From CAMCFD01 sp965661355 (lineage in GTDB: Bacteria > Pseudomonadota > Alphaproteobacteria > Rickettsiales > UBA1997): a stretch of DNA of 53,313 nucleotides. Position numbers and translations under genes: made by a program. This document shows positions 36,610 to 43,451 of this stretch, piece by piece (position 1 is the first letter of the stretch; the number at the start of each line of letters is the position of its first letter). The DNA lies in NCBI GenBank assembly GCA_965661355.1, contig CBFIDI010000004.1, positions 1 to 53,313 on the forward strand, given 5' to 3'. The notes below the pieces were generated by a model, which saw nothing but the letters and a program-made list of their open reading frames with translations, did not search any database and had not been told where the DNA came from.

Positions 36610-36672
36610 TATTGATTATTACTTTACTATTGATTATTACTTTACTATTGTTGATAAAGATAACAATATAGT
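36610..36672. promoter_or_regulatory. Operator region between doxX operon and LysR gene
   Basis: An 18-base unit beginning TATTGATTATTACTTTAC occurs twice in tandem (36610-36645), followed by the dyad TATTGTT-N9-AACAATA (36646-36668). The latter fits the T-N11-A LysR site type. It lies in the 123-base divergent intergenic region, where an autoregulated LysR would bind. Confidence 0.55.
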
Positions 36673-36708
36673 AATTTAGAATTTTATTAATTCCATTTAG
36701 TTATTAAT

Positions 36709-37608
36709 ATGAACCATATTTCACGCGTTGAAATATTTTTAGAAGTCGCAAAACAACAAAGTTTTATTGCTGCTGCTCGCAAGCTTGGAATGACAGGTCC
36801 TGCTGTTAGTAAGCAAGTGCATAACTTAGAAGAATATCTTGGTGTTAGACTTCTTAATAGGACAACAAGGCAAGTCACTCTTACTGAAGAAGGTTCTATT
36901 TATAATCAAAAAGCACGTAGAGCTCTTGAAGATTTATGTGAAGCAGAGCAACAAATTCAAGAATTAAAATCCTGCCCCACGGGGATTTTAAAAATTAATG
37001 CACCGATGGCGTTTGGTAGAAAATATTTAATCAAGATCATTGCATCTTTTGCTAAAAAATATCCTGATGTTAAGGTGGAGATAGATTTTGATGATCGTCA
37101 TGTTGATATAATAGCTGAAGGTTATGATGTTGTTGTCCGAATTGATGCTTTGCAAGATTCGTCACTTATTTCAAGAAAATTAGCAACTTGTCCAATTCTT
37201 TTATGCGCTTCAAAAGATTTTATAAAAGCACATGGAAAAATAAAGTTACCGCAAGAATTGGGAAAGTTACCAGCCATTATTCATAGCAAGCATAGCGTTG
37301 TAAGCCAGTGGCAATATCAAGATAATAATCGCAATGTTGGTAATGCACAACTTGATGCGCAAATGTTGGCTAATAACGCTGATATGATGTTGGAATCTTG
37401 CCTACAAGGTGTTGGAATTGCTCTTCTACCTATTTTTACTGCAAGTGAATATTTAAAAGCAGGTCAACTTATTCAAATTCTACCTGAATATAAAACATAT
37501 CCCGAAAGAGGAATCTATGCAATATTTCCACAAAAAAGACATTTATCAACAAAGGTGAGACTTTTCATTGATTGCCTTACGAAGCTTACACAAGAGTTGC
37601 CTTGGTAG
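36709..37608 (+). CDS. LysR-family transcriptional regulator
   Basis: A 299-residue LysR protein. The N-terminal winged helix is clear (ISRVEIFLEVAKQQSFIAAARKLGM, split here as family core FLEVAKQQSFIAAARK and GPAVSKQVHNLEEYLG), followed by RLLNRTTRQVTLTEEG. The effector-binding domain fills the rest. It is closest in pattern to the group that controls quinone and oxidant responses beside DoxX/pirin genes. It diverges from the doxX operon across a repeat-bearing intergenic region, so it probably regulates it. The effector is unknown. Confidence 0.92.
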   Translation: MNHISRVEIFLEVAKQQSFIAAARKLGMTGPAVSKQVHNLEEYLGVRLLNRTTRQVTLTEEGSIYNQKARRALEDLCEAEQQIQELKSCPTGILKINAPMAFGRKYLIKIIASFAKKYPDVKVEIDFDDRHVDIIAEGYDVVVRIDALQDSSLISRKLATCPILLCASKDFIKAHGKIKLPQELGKLPAIIHSKHSVVSQWQYQDNNRNVGNAQLDAQMLANNADMMLESCLQGVGIALLPIFTASEYLKAGQLIQILPEYKTYPERGIYAIFPQKRHLSTKVRLFIDCLTKLTQELPW

Positions 37609-37665
37609 ATTTTCTAAAATCATGAGACTAAGATATGGCTGATGATAATAAATCAATTTTCAAGA

Positions 37666-38070
37666 TTAACAGCCAAAAATTTCCTCTTGCTCTTCCCATA
37701 AATCAGGAATCTGCTTTGTAATAATATCCTGCAATCTCAAAGTTCTTGGCTGAGTTCCAGTAAGTATTTTCTTAATAATCCTTGGTGAAATAAAATTTAG
37801 ATTAAAAACCTTGCTGACATAAGAAGTTCCAAACCTCTCCTTTCTGGCGATATCTGCCAAAGATTCAAATTTACCTTCCTCCATTTCCATTTTCCACTTA
37901 TAGGCTTTGCCGATGGTTTTGATTAATTTGTCATCAAAATAGGTTTTTTGATCCTCCGGATTCACATTTTTTGGCATCATTAACATTGCTGCCCCACCTC
38001 TTTTCTTGATTGCTATTGGCACAAAAATATCAATAGTATCTTCATTTATTGTTTGAGTAATTTCTTGCAT
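37666..38070 (-). CDS. Recombinase-associated HTH-like protein
   Basis: A 134-residue protein lying 1 base after the serine recombinase stop. Its core (FESLADIARKERFGTSYVSK to ISPRIIKKILTG) looks like a helix-turn-helix for sequence-specific binding, followed by QPRTLRLQDIITKQIPDLWE. Such small proteins follow large serine recombinases in alphaproteobacterial phage-like modules and may act as accessory or directionality factors; that role is inference. A broken second copy is at 33954-34065. Confidence 0.75.
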   Translation of the reverse strand: MQEITQTINEDTIDIFVPIAIKKRGGAAMLMMPKNVNPEDQKTYFDDKLIKTIGKAYKWKMEMEEGKFESLADIARKERFGTSYVSKVFNLNFISPRIIKKILTGTQPRTLRLQDIITKQIPDLWEEQEEIFGC

Positions 38071-38071
38071 A

Positions 38072-39394
38072 TTAACCCGTTAATTCAGTTGATAATGAGT
38101 GAAGTCCTTCTTTGTAGATTTTGATATTTAGACCCTCTGGCTTGATATCGATATTTTTAACAAGGAGATTCATGATTCTTACTTGCTCAACTGGGAATAA
38201 TTCATCCCAAATTTTATCAATAGATTTGAAGGAGTTTATTATTTTATTTTCTGTTAAATCATCTGATTTTGAGTTGATGGTATGAATTACAAATTCTGGT
38301 TTCTTGAGAAGATTTAAAACTTGATTTGTTACTAATTCCTCAGTTTCGCTTGCTGGAATTCTGCCAACTGCGCAGCTATCGTTACTTCCTTTGTGTTTTG
38401 AGGCGCAAATATAATAGCGATACCTCTTTCCTTGTTTTTTGGTGTAGGTGGGTGTCATCTTTGATCCACATATTCCACAATTCATAATTCCCTTGAGAAG
38501 TGGTGCTGTGGTTATTCTAGAAGTTGGCAGTTGAATTTTACCTTCATTGCTACCGAGAAGATCTCTGGATTTTTGCCAAACCTCCTCATCAATGATTGCT
38601 TTATGCAATCCCTCATAGAATTTATCTTTATGCTTCACCTTACCGATATAAAGATGATTATTGAGCATCCTCCTGACATTGCTCTTATTAAATCTTTTGC
38701 CCTTATGAAGCTTACCGCTGCTTGCTATCCAAGTTTTGGTGGTGAAGCCAAGGTTATTTAGTTCTCTAGCAGTTTCAGTAATTGAAGAGGTCTCAACAAA
38801 ATTCTGAAATAATATTTGAATAATTTTTGCCTCTTTTTCATTTATGAGGAGTTTTCTGTCTTTTACATCATAACCCATTGGGATATTGCCTCCCATCCAC
38901 ATGCCTTTCTGGCAAGATGCAGCAACTTTATCTCTAATTCTCTCGCCAGTTAGCTCTCTTTCATATTGAGCAAATGACAGCAGAACATTGAGCATTAATC
39001 TCCCCATTGAATTTGAGGTATTAAAGCTCTGTGTCACCGATACGAAGCTGGTATTATGCTCATCAAATAACTCAATAATTTTTGAGAAGTCTAAAAGTGA
39101 CCTGGTCAAGCGATCAATTTTATAAACAATGACACAGTCAATTTTATCTTCTCTAATATCTTGAAATAATCTTTGAATTGCTGGTCTTTCTAAAGTTCCG
39201 CCACTAAACCCGCCATCATCATAAAAAGTAGGATCAAGAACCCAGCCTTCATGTTCTTGACTGGCTATATAATTTTCTCCTGAGAGCCTTTGAGCATCAA
39301 GTGAATTAAACTCTTGTTCCAGCCCTTCTTCACAAGATTTTCTGGTATAAATAGCGCATCTGACTTTTTGTTTATTTTTTATCTTTTCTATCAT
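38072..39394 (-). CDS. Large serine recombinase
   Basis: A 440-residue site-specific recombinase of the resolvase/invertase superfamily. The catalytic Ser20 is in YTRKSCEEG. DDGGFSGGTLERPAIQRL, VIVYKIDRLTRSLLDF and SFAQYERELTGERIRDK follow in the right order. A Recombinase domain (ARELNNLGFTTKTW onwards) comes next, then a zinc ribbon (MNCGICGSKM and a later Cys pair). Such enzymes integrate and excise phages and islands. Length is at the short end of the large serine integrase range (450-600). It overlaps the DUF2924 gene by 4 bases. Confidence 0.93.
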   Translation of the reverse strand: MIEKIKNKQKVRCAIYTRKSCEEGLEQEFNSLDAQRLSGENYIASQEHEGWVLDPTFYDDGGFSGGTLERPAIQRLFQDIREDKIDCVIVYKIDRLTRSLLDFSKIIELFDEHNTSFVSVTQSFNTSNSMGRLMLNVLLSFAQYERELTGERIRDKVAASCQKGMWMGGNIPMGYDVKDRKLLINEKEAKIIQILFQNFVETSSITETARELNNLGFTTKTWIASSGKLHKGKRFNKSNVRRMLNNHLYIGKVKHKDKFYEGLHKAIIDEEVWQKSRDLLGSNEGKIQLPTSRITTAPLLKGIMNCGICGSKMTPTYTKKQGKRYRYYICASKHKGSNDSCAVGRIPASETEELVTNQVLNLLKKPEFVIHTINSKSDDLTENKIINSFKSIDKIWDELFPVEQVRIMNLLVKNIDIKPEGLNIKIYKEGLHSLSTELTG

Positions 39395-39810
39395 GATTGT
39401 AATTTAAAGAATTTAGGGCCATTCCAGCGAGTGCCGGTTATTTTTCTAGCGATTGCAGAGAGGCTTTTCCATTTTTGACCACCATATTCAAAACAATCTT
39501 TTAGAACTTCTACCTCATGCATAGCTCCTTGCCATTCTCGGCAAATCTTGGTACCAGGTAAAAGATCGGTTGGCCTTCGTAAAATATTGGTAGAAATGCC
39601 ATTTGCTATTTTTGCCAGATTATCTTTTGATTCATCATCAAACCCTCCAAATGCCAATTCTTGTAGCCGATAAGCTATTCTTGGCCTTAAAAATTCCTTA
39701 TTAGTATTAGCTACGCATTTTTTAGGCATAATCTCGTTATAAATTTGCCGAAGTTCGCTTGCTGACTTACTTTCTAATTCAATAATTTGTCTAATAATTG
39801 ATTTGCTCAT
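39391..39810 (-). CDS. DUF2924 protein of the recombinase module
   Basis: A 139-residue protein with the DUF2924 pattern: ELRQIYNEIMPKKC, RPRIAYRLQELAFGG, then PGTKICREWQGAMHEVEVL and GQKWKSLSAIARKITGTRWNG, ending GPKFF. DUF2924 genes sit directly upstream of serine recombinases in alphaproteobacterial mobile elements; function unknown, though a DNA-binding role is plausible from the basic, SANT-like C-terminal part. Overlaps: 4 bases with the recombinase and 4 with the small gene upstream. Confidence 0.85.
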   Translation of the reverse strand: MSKSIIRQIIELESKSASELRQIYNEIMPKKCVANTNKEFLRPRIAYRLQELAFGGFDDESKDNLAKIANGISTNILRRPTDLLPGTKICREWQGAMHEVEVLKDCFEYGGQKWKSLSAIARKITGTRWNGPKFFKLQS

Positions 39811-40004
39811 AAACGTTCTAAATTCAGGTTATTACTGGCTCTATGAACGCTTGGGTAAGCTTGCAAGTCAAGTTGTTCGTCTCTTTTTAGCGAAGATTCT
39901 TTGATATCTAAACGACGGATGGCAGTTGCTAAAATTCTGCCGATCTCAGACAATCTTTGATGAGGGGATTTTTCTTGTTTTTGTGCTTTAGTTTGCAGTT
40001 GCAT
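39807..40004 (-). CDS. Small basic protein opening the recombinase module
   Basis: A 65-residue protein with 4-base overlap into DUF2924. The segment RLSEIGRILATAIRRLDIK resembles short proteins that precede DUF2924 genes. The function is unknown. Overlap on the downstream side and the conserved order (small gene, DUF2924, recombinase, HTH-like gene) support it as a real gene. Confidence 0.6.
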   Translation of the reverse strand: MQLQTKAQKQEKSPHQRLSEIGRILATAIRRLDIKESSLKRDEQLDLQAYPSVHRASNNLNLERL

Positions 40005-40112
40005 GTGCTATCAAGTTCATTTTCTAAAATTCTATTATTAGAATATGAAATGACTCACAAAGCACAATGACACTTGATTACCTATATGTTCTAATGTTTA
40101 CTAACGGAGAAA

Positions 40113-40460
40113 TTAACCAAGATATTTTAGGTGGGACTTACATTTATTCTTACAATCTGAACTACCAAAACCAGGAACAATAATTTCACCGCAAGTTTCC
40201 TGATTTAAGATACATTCTTCTGCCTCAAATTTATGAGCTTCGGTAATTTTGGCATTTTTGTCATTTAGCAGATAATCGATATGCCAGTGAAGTTTTTTAT
40301 CAGGAGATTTTGATTGATGCCTTTTAATTCTTTCATCGATATGCCTCGATGCTGATCCTGTGTAGATATAATGTCCTCTTGGAAAGGTAAATCTGCCGAG
40401 CTTTCCTACCTCTATTTCAATATTGTTCTTAATGTTAATGTGAAGTTGATAACTAATCAT
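40113..40460 (-). CDS. GIY-YIG family protein, DUF123 type
   Basis: A 115-residue protein with the DUF123 pattern: RGHYIYTGSASRHIDERIKR, KKLHWHIDYLLND and VPGFGSSDCKNKCKSHL. DUF123 is a GIY-YIG nuclease-like domain, often a stand-alone small protein; the GIY-YIG Tyr pair is seen as Y-x-Y-T-G. Function of this branch is not established. It is divergent from the metal operon across a 63-base gap that contains the CsoR-type operator. Confidence 0.85.
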   Translation of the reverse strand: MISYQLHINIKNNIEIEVGKLGRFTFPRGHYIYTGSASRHIDERIKRHQSKSPDKKLHWHIDYLLNDKNAKITEAHKFEAEECILNQETCGEIIVPGFGSSDCKNKCKSHLKYLG

Positions 40461-40463
40461 TTA

Positions 40464-40504
40464 TTGCATTTTATAATTCTTTATTATACTATTAGGGGGT
40501 ATAG
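40464..40504 (+). promoter_or_regulatory. Promoter with CsoR/FrmR-type operator
   Basis: TTGCAT (40464-40469) and TATACT (40485-40490) form a plausible promoter with a 15-base gap. Overlapping the -10 box, ATACTATTAGGGGGTATAG (40486-40504) matches the AT-G-tract-AT layout of CsoR/FrmR-family operators. The repressor gene is the fifth gene of the operon that starts here (42105). Confidence 0.6.
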
Positions 40505-40523
40505 GCATAATTATTTATTTATC

Positions 40524-41156
40524 ATGAAATTATCTCTGACTCTAACAATATTATTATCATTTCTTGCAAGCAATGTTTTTGCTCGTCCTATTTCTTATTC
40601 TGGCGGTACAACAATTATGCAAAATAATGATGCCATCAAAAATTCTATTCATGTTCATTATTCTCCAAGTTATAAATATTCAGTTGGTTATAAGGGTGAA
40701 TATTTTAGAAGAGATAAAATAGCCTTAAATGGGCTTCAATTAAATAATCTTCTTAAAAGATGGAACTTGCCAGGCTCTCAAGGAAATATTTATCTTAAAA
40801 CATCTGTTGGCAATGCCAATAAATCAGGAGAAAATGAATTATATGGTTTTACAGGGATAGCAGGAGATTTTGAAACTAGAAAATATTTCATCTCTTATGA
40901 AAATAGATATTACAAATCAGATGGCAATATTATCTCTCAGTTTCAACAAAGTGCTAGGGTTGGAGTAGCTCCTTATGTTGCAGGTTATGGCAATCTTCAT
41001 ACTTGGCTAATGCTGCAAGTAACTCATACTCCTGAATTTGAAGGAGATGAGGTCATTGCGACTCCTCTTGTTAGATTCTTCAAGGGCGCTAATTTAGCAG
41101 AATTTGGAGTTAGTTCTAACAAAAGATTTTTATTTAACTTTATTGCGAGATTTTAA
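40524..41156 (+). CDS. Secreted or outer-membrane protein of the metal operon
   Basis: A 210-residue protein. The ATG at 40524 gives a signal peptide (MKLSLTLTILLSFLASNVFA, cut after Ala-x-Ala-like VFA); an upstream in-frame ATG at 40371 would remove it and run back through the DUF123 gene. The mature part is rich in aromatic and beta-type strands (YKYSVGYKGEYF, GYGNLHTWLMLQVTH) and ends FNFIARF. A C-terminal Phe and alternating pattern suggest a small beta-barrel. The specific family is not recognised. It is first in the operon with MerP- and MerT-like genes, 2 bases before the next. Confidence 0.7.
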   Translation: MKLSLTLTILLSFLASNVFARPISYSGGTTIMQNNDAIKNSIHVHYSPSYKYSVGYKGEYFRRDKIALNGLQLNNLLKRWNLPGSQGNIYLKTSVGNANKSGENELYGFTGIAGDFETRKYFISYENRYYKSDGNIISQFQQSARVGVAPYVAGYGNLHTWLMLQVTHTPEFEGDEVIATPLVRFFKGANLAEFGVSSNKRFLFNFIARF

Positions 41157-41158
41157 TT

Positions 41159-41443
41159 ATGTTTAGAAAATTTATTACTGTTTTTTCACTTATATTTTTA
41201 ATCAATATTTCTTCTGCCTTTGCTAAAGAAATTAATGTTGATGTTAATGGCTTAGTTTGTGAATTTTGCGCCGTAACGATAGAAAAGAATTTCAAAAAGA
41301 AGGATGAAATTAAAGAGGTAAAGGTTGATTTAGATCAAAAGAAAGTATTTCTAACTTTTAAAGATGGTAAAGATTTATCAGATAAAATTATAAAAGATAC
41401 CATCGTTAATAATGGCTATAATGTGGTTAAAATAAATAGGTAG
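41159..41443 (+). CDS. MerP-like periplasmic heavy-metal-binding protein
   Basis: A 94-residue protein with a signal peptide (about 1-22, ending SSAFA) and one HMA domain. Metal ligands are Cys34 and Cys37 (LVCEFCAV), followed by the usual EKNFKKKDEI to LDQKKVFLTF fold. MerP hands Hg(II) to MerT; HMA domains also bind Cu(I). It is 3 bases before the MerT-like gene. No mercuric reductase is present here, so Hg cannot be assumed. Confidence 0.88.
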   Translation: MFRKFITVFSLIFLINISSAFAKEINVDVNGLVCEFCAVTIEKNFKKKDEIKEVKVDLDQKKVFLTFKDGKDLSDKIIKDTIVNNGYNVVKINR

Positions 41444-41446
41444 ATT

Positions 41447-41821
41447 ATGATTAAAATAAAAGAATCATTATTACCATTTTTTGGATTATTTACCTCAATT
41501 TCCACAATATTATGCTGTGCATTGCCAATAATTTTAGTAACACTTGGCATGGGAGCGGTTTTTGCTAGTTTAACTGCGAGTTTCCCTTTTATTACATGGT
41601 TGGCTGAAAGAAGCTTATATTTATTTGCTATAGCTACAGCTCTTCTCTTAATTGGTGGATATTTTATCTTTATAAAACCTCAAACCTGTCCAGCCGATAA
41701 AAAACTAGCCAAGATATGCAATAAAACCAAAAAATTCAATAAGATTATCTGGTGGATATCAGTAATAATTTTAGCTATCAGCTTCTTTTTTAAATATATT
41801 TTAATCCTATTAATTTCTTAA
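41447..41821 (+). CDS. MerT-like metal transporter
   Basis: A 124-residue protein with three to four hydrophobic segments. The first carries the MerT vicinal pair Cys23-Cys24 (ILCCALPIIL), and a second Cys pair is in the cytoplasmic loop (QTCPADKKLAKICNK). This is the MerT layout; E. coli-type MerT is 116 residues. It moves Hg(II) inward in canonical mer operons. Here it sits between a MerP-like and a UPF0016 gene. Confidence 0.88.
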   Translation: MIKIKESLLPFFGLFTSISTILCCALPIILVTLGMGAVFASLTASFPFITWLAERSLYLFAIATALLLIGGYFIFIKPQTCPADKKLAKICNKTKKFNKIIWWISVIILAISFFFKYILILLIS

Positions 41822-41824
41822 AAT

Positions 41825-42100
41825 ATGGCATCCCTAATTACTGTTTTTATAACTGTTTTTTTAGCTGAACTTGGTGACAAAACGCAGTTAGCAACAATAT
41901 TATTTTCTTCGAATAAGGACACTAATTCATTTATGGTTTTTCTAGCTGCTTCATTTGCATTAGTAGCATCAACGGCAATTGCAGTTTTGCTTGGTAGCTA
42001 TGGGGCTAAATATTTAGATATGATTCCATTAAAATTAATTGCTGGAATTGGCTTTATAGCTATCGGAACTTTTACAATTTTTGAACATTTTAAGGCTTAA
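41825..42100 (+). CDS. UPF0016 (TMEM165/GDT1) half-size transporter
   Basis: A 91-residue protein with one copy of the UPF0016 motif, FLAELGDKTQLA, including Glu15 and Asp18, and three hydrophobic segments. Full-length members have two such halves; single-half proteins act as dimers or pairs. Family members transport Mn or Ca. It follows the MerT-like gene by 3 bases and overlaps nothing downstream: the regulator starts 4 bases later. Confidence 0.85.
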   Translation: MASLITVFITVFLAELGDKTQLATILFSSNKDTNSFMVFLAASFALVASTAIAVLLGSYGAKYLDMIPLKLIAGIGFIAIGTFTIFEHFKA

Positions 42101-42104
42101 AATT

Positions 42105-42404
42105 ATGACTAAAGAAAATAAAGCATGCTGCAGTAAAGAATATCCTGACAATTCAAAAGAATTACCAAGGTTAAAGAAAATTGCGGGTCAGATTAATGGC
42201 ATCATCAAGATGGTTGATGATAAGAGATATTGTGTAGATATTTTGCAACAATTAGGAGCCGTTAAATCCGCTATCAACTCTCTTCAAGCTAACTTGCTTG
42301 AGACTCACTTAACCAATTGTGTTAAAGAAGCTTTTGAATTAAAGAAAGATGCTGATATTGAAGAAAAAATAAATGAGCTAAAGGAGATTTTTAAAAAATA
42401 TTAA
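42105..42404 (+). CDS. CsoR/FrmR-family metal-sensing repressor
   Basis: A 99-residue DUF156 repressor. Metal-type ligands Cys43 (RYCVDI), His68 and Cys72 (THLTNC) form the Cys-His-Cys set used by Cu(I)-sensing CsoR and by InrS; two further cysteines (Cys8, Cys9) lie at the N-terminus. ATG 42105 is preferred over an upstream ATG at 42081 that would overlap the UPF0016 gene. A matching operator lies at 40486, so it probably autoregulates the operon. Convergent overlap with the YqaA-like gene is 4 bases. Confidence 0.9.
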   Translation: MTKENKACCSKEYPDNSKELPRLKKIAGQINGIIKMVDDKRYCVDILQQLGAVKSAINSLQANLLETHLTNCVKEAFELKKDADIEEKINELKEIFKKY

Positions 42405-42826
42405 GTAATAAAAATAATTAATAAATATCGGCTTAATTTACTAATTGTTACCAATGTCAGGAATAGCCAAATATTAGTTCTAAATATTCCTGCAATTATC
42501 GTTAACGGATCGCCAATTATTGGCATCCAAGCTAACAATAGTGACCACACTCCCCATTTTTGATAAAATCTGGAATATTTATCAATTTTCCTTTTTTGGA
42601 TTGGAAACCATTTTTTGTCTTTGAATTTTATCAGATAATATCCAATAAACCAATTTACCAAAGCTCCCAAAACATTTCCTATTGTTGCAATTGTAACCAA
42701 CAAAAATTTATCATGATTATTTGCAATATTTAAAGATGCTAAAACAAGTTCTGACTGAGCTGGAAATATTGTTGCTGCTAGAAATGAAGATAAGAATAGG
42801 AATATTAAATCTAAAAAATTATTCAT
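42401..42826 (-). CDS. YqaA-family (DedA-related) membrane protein
   Basis: A 141-residue, DedA-like VTT protein of the YqaA type. FPAQSELVLASLNI, ATIGNVLGALVNWFIGYYL and LLAWMPIIGDPLTIIAGIF are the conserved blocks (E-x-x-L, G-N-x-x-G, P-x-x-G-D). These are small inner-membrane proteins of unsettled transport function. It lies 3 bases after the umuD-like gene and is probably co-transcribed with it. Confidence 0.85.
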   Translation of the reverse strand: MNNFLDLIFLFLSSFLAATIFPAQSELVLASLNIANNHDKFLLVTIATIGNVLGALVNWFIGYYLIKFKDKKWFPIQKRKIDKYSRFYQKWGVWSLLLAWMPIIGDPLTIIAGIFRTNIWLFLTLVTISKLSRYLLIIFIT

Positions 42827-42829
42827 TAT

Positions 42830-43360
42830 CTAATATTCTCTGATTACTTTTGCTACCACTCCCCAAAAATGTAGATTTTGATCTGCATCTTCAATATCAG
42901 GATAATCATCATTATCTGAAACTAACTTAGTTACTCCATTTTTTTGACTTAGCCTTTTTACAACCGCACCATTATCAACTGAGGCAATGATAATATCGCC
43001 ATCTCTAGCCTCTTTAGATTTATTAACTAAAAGAATATCATCAGGAAGGATGCCTGCATCTTTCATTGAATAACCTGATACTTTTACCAAAAAATGATCA
43101 TCAGGATTGCTCATCATAAATTTTTCACTGAGGTTATAAAGCTGATAATTATCTGAATCGGTAAAATTTGGAACACCTGCCTCAACTTTCATATCGAATA
43201 GAGGAAGAGCAAAATCTTTTGTCTTACTTTCCATCATATCTTTAACTGTATCCATCATGCTAACAGGCACTCTCATGATTCTTGTTGGTTCGCCATATCG
43301 ACCCTGTCCAGATGGCCTTCCAGCACCTGGTCTTGCACCACCTCGTTTCATTTTTTTCAT
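42830..43360 (-). CDS. umuD: UmuD-like S24 autoprotease
   Basis: A 176-residue LexA/UmuD-type protein. The Ala61-Gly62 cleavage site is in VEAGVPN, and the catalytic dyad is Ser98 (SGYSMKDAGI) and Lys135 (GAVVKRL). The N-terminal basic, Gly-rich stretch (RGGARPGAGRPSGQGRYG) occurs in UmuD of Legionella and other bacteria. In those, UmuD' joins UmuC as DNA polymerase V. No umuC is visible within 10 kb downstream, so it may be an orphan or a repressor for the island. No alphaproteobacterial SOS box (GAAC-N7-GAAC) is seen upstream. Confidence 0.88.
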   Translation of the reverse strand: MKKMKRGGARPGAGRPSGQGRYGEPTRIMRVPVSMMDTVKDMMESKTKDFALPLFDMKVEAGVPNFTDSDNYQLYNLSEKFMMSNPDDHFLVKVSGYSMKDAGILPDDILLVNKSKEARDGDIIIASVDNGAVVKRLSQKNGVTKLVSDNDDYPDIEDADQNLHFWGVVAKVIREY

Positions 43361-43451
43361 AAGAAATAGTTTTTTATTGTAAGATAATTAAAGTCGTTTT
43401 AGAATAAAGTACCTAATTCATTTTAAAATTCAATTAAAACTATATTCTCTC

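Noticed and set aside
40371..40523. Upstream start extending the secreted protein of the metal operon
   Set aside because: It would run through the DUF123 gene, contain no signal peptide at its N-terminus and cross the operator; the ATG at 40524 gives a good signal peptide.
43361..43451. SOS box between umuD-like gene and the two-gene unit
   Set aside because: No GAAC-N7-GAAC or GTTC-N7-GTTC pattern is present.
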